Of a stretch of 13,476 nucleotides of DNA, positions 12,632 through 13,476 are shown in pieces. Every line of letters begins with the position of its first letter. Within the stretch, counting starts at the first letter, position 1. The translations under genes were made by a program, and so were the position numbers. The notes beneath the pieces are model-generated. The model was not told where the DNA came from. It worked only from the letters and a program-made list of their open reading frames with translations, and ran no database searches. Origin of the DNA: an uncultured Coprococcus sp. Lineage in GTDB: Bacteria; Bacillota; Clostridia; Lachnospirales; Lachnospiraceae. Location: contig URJU01000042.1 of the NCBI GenBank assembly GCA_900548315.1, positions 1 to 13,476 on the forward strand, in the 5' to 3' direction.

Positions 12632-13315
12632 CTACATTCTCTCCCTGAGCACTTCCTCCTCAGTGTATGTGTGCTTTCCAAGAAGTTTATCTCGTTTTCC
12701 GCCAAATGCCTTATTCAACTTACCCAGATTGAATCCAACAAGGAATGCGGCAATAACCGTACCGGCGCCCACGCTTCCAAGACTATGTATACAGATCAGG
12801 CATGTTACGACCGACACAGCCACCATAGAACAGTCAAATCCGATCTTTACCTTTGAAAATTCAATGTGTGTGACCTCTGAGACAGCCTGCATAACACCCT
12901 CCCCGGCAAGTGGGATGAGATCCGCCGGCAGATAAAAGAATATTCCACCTGCTATGAATATGGTGCTCACAAGCATCAAAACACCCCTGACAACTATGTT
13001 ATCTGTTGATGGTAGAAATGTCGCAAGATAATTACAGAACGTCGTAAAGTATCCAAATACTACTCCAACCACTATCTGAAGGAGATTTATCGGTTTGAAA
13101 TTCTTTCGAAGTATAACGATCTGTATAAGCACCAATGCCGCATGGAATATGATCGTCGCCTTTCCCATCTCGATTCCCCATACACATGTCATCGTATATG
13201 GTATAGAGCTCACCGGTGATACTCCCAGATTGGATTTGACTGACAATGCTATACCTATAGTCATAATAAACAGTCCGACAAAATACATTGGGATCCTAAC
13301 CTTCATGTTTCTCAT
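12632..13315 (-). CDS. YczE/YyaS/YitT-like integral membrane protein
   Basis: A 227-residue protein with about six transmembrane helices (about 10-30, 50-68, 77-100, 107-130, 155-175 and 180-200). The opening, with MYFVGLFIMTIGIALSVKSN followed by LGVSP, is the mark of the YczE family (also called DUF6198), where the conserved 'G.al...a.lG.sPw' turn follows helix 1. In helix 6, GTVIAAFLVG followed by FNLGKLNK is also typical. The family is widespread in Firmicutes and thought to include transporters, but no substrate is established; YczE of B. subtilis has been linked to surfactin production. The C-terminal tail is charged and cytosolic. The start is ATG at 13315, with AAGAGG about 8 bases upstream. 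It is a single gene with its own promoter and a palindrome at the start site, so it is likely under specific repression. Confidence 0.88.
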   Translation of the reverse strand: MRNMKVRIPMYFVGLFIMTIGIALSVKSNLGVSPVSSIPYTMTCVWGIEMGKATIIFHAALVLIQIVILRKNFKPINLLQIVVGVVFGYFTTFCNYLATFLPSTDNIVVRGVLMLVSTIFIAGGIFFYLPADLIPLAGEGVMQAVSEVTHIEFSKVKIGFDCSMVAVSVVTCLICIHSLGSVGAGTVIAAFLVGFNLGKLNKAFGGKRDKLLGKHTYTEEEVLRERM

Positions 13316-13355
13316 TTTTTAGACCTCTTCTCCTGTTGTTTTTCGCTGCATTTAA

Positions 13356-13370
13356 TTCTAATTATTAGAA
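13356..13370. promoter_or_regulatory. Palindromic operator at the YczE-like gene start site
   Basis: TTCTAAT-T-ATTAGAA is a perfect 7-1-7 palindrome placed 8-22 bases after the -10 element, at the expected transcription start. The position and symmetry suggest a MarR- or TetR-type repressor site. No such regulator gene is in the window. Confidence 0.6.
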
Positions 13371-13377
13371 CGCTAAC

Positions 13378-13407
13378 ATAATATTCTTTTTTTATCTTTC
13401 ATGTCAA
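13378..13407 (-). promoter_or_regulatory. Promoter of the YczE-like gene
   Basis: A perfect TTGACA (13402-13407), an 18-base A-rich spacer and TATTAT (13378-13383) on the minus strand form a near-consensus housekeeping promoter. The start near 13371 gives a leader of about 55 bases. Confidence 0.82.
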
Positions 13408-13422
13408 CACCTGTGACCAGGT

Positions 13423-13461
13423 GGGGTCAGGTACCTCCGTCCCCTTGGGGTCAGGCACCTC
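13423..13461. repeat. Truncated 24-nt-period repeat at the contig end
   Basis: GGGGTCAGGTACCTCC (13423-13438) recurs 24 bases later as GGGGTCAGGCACCTCC (13447-13462), with one difference. GTCCCCTT links them. The array runs into the adapter. I recall this 'GGGGTCAGGCACC' motif as a dispersed repeat in Clostridia genomes. A multi-copy repeat here would explain why assembly stopped. Confidence 0.65.
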
Positions 13462-13476
13462 CTGTCTCTTATACAC
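13462..13476 (-). other. Transposase adapter contamination (3' contig end)
   Basis: CTGTCTCTTATACAC is the reverse complement of the last 15 bases of the Tn5/Nextera mosaic end found at 21-35. It is library sequence. Base 13462 is ambiguous, because it also fits the end of the repeat copy. Confidence 0.95.

Noticed and set aside
12539..12856. Plus-strand frames opposite the YczE-like gene
   Set aside because: They are antisense to a clearly recognisable membrane protein and lack start signals.
1..13476. Transposon flanked by terminal inverted repeats at the window ends
   Set aside because: The inverted end sequences are the Nextera mosaic end from library preparation, and there is no transposase gene.
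1..13476. CRISPR array, tRNA, rRNA, SRP RNA or known riboswitch
   Set aside because: No regularly spaced direct repeats, cloverleaf or known RNA core was seen on either strand by eye; a covariance-model scan was not possible here.

Overview
This looks like a piece of a draft genome from a Gram-positive anaerobe of the class Clostridia, most likely Lachnospiraceae. The grounds are the ylxM-ffh-rpsP-khpA-rimM-trmD gene order, strong AGGAGG-type ribosome binding sites, a lipoprotein of Firmicutes style, a YczE-type membrane protein and the codon style. This placement is inference. The window is a whole contig whose two ends are sequencing adapter: positions 3-35 match the Nextera read-1 adapter and 13462-13476 match the reverse complement of the transposase mosaic end. 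Neither end is biological.

Region 1 (36-4774, all minus strand) is a housekeeping translation and secretion operon. A TTGACA-17-TAGAAT promoter (4746-4774) precedes ylxM, ffh, rpsP, khpA, rimM and trmD in that order. A hairpin between khpA and rimM may attenuate the distal genes, and another hairpin follows trmD. The usual companions are missing: ftsY is not upstream of ylxM, and rplS is not downstream of trmD. In the rplS position there is a 14-bp inverted repeat and a separate lipoprotein gene with its own terminator.

Region 2 (4795-11220, minus strand) is the most unusual part. A 137-residue protein that I read as a ubiquitin-like beta-grasp fold with a large insertion is followed by a giant 1807-residue protein. 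The giant has HEAT-like helical repeats and a C-terminal DUF4132-type region. An 81-residue CxxC protein comes next. The three genes run in the same direction and could form one unit. No function is known to me for this set, and it is the best candidate in the window for an undescribed system.

Region 3 (11367-12500, plus strand) is AT-rich. It holds a 32-residue single-pass membrane peptide with a highly structured leader, a 3' hairpin that competes with the leader for pairing, and an antisense promoter just downstream. This architecture resembles type I toxin-antitoxin loci. It is followed by a 203-residue two-pass membrane protein of unknown function that ends at a very strong, probably bidirectional hairpin terminator.

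Region 4 (12632-13461, minus strand) encodes a YczE/YitT-like six-pass membrane protein. It has a near-consensus promoter and a perfect palindrome at the predicted transcription start. A truncated 24-nt-period repeat abuts the adapter at the contig end and may be why the assembly stopped there.
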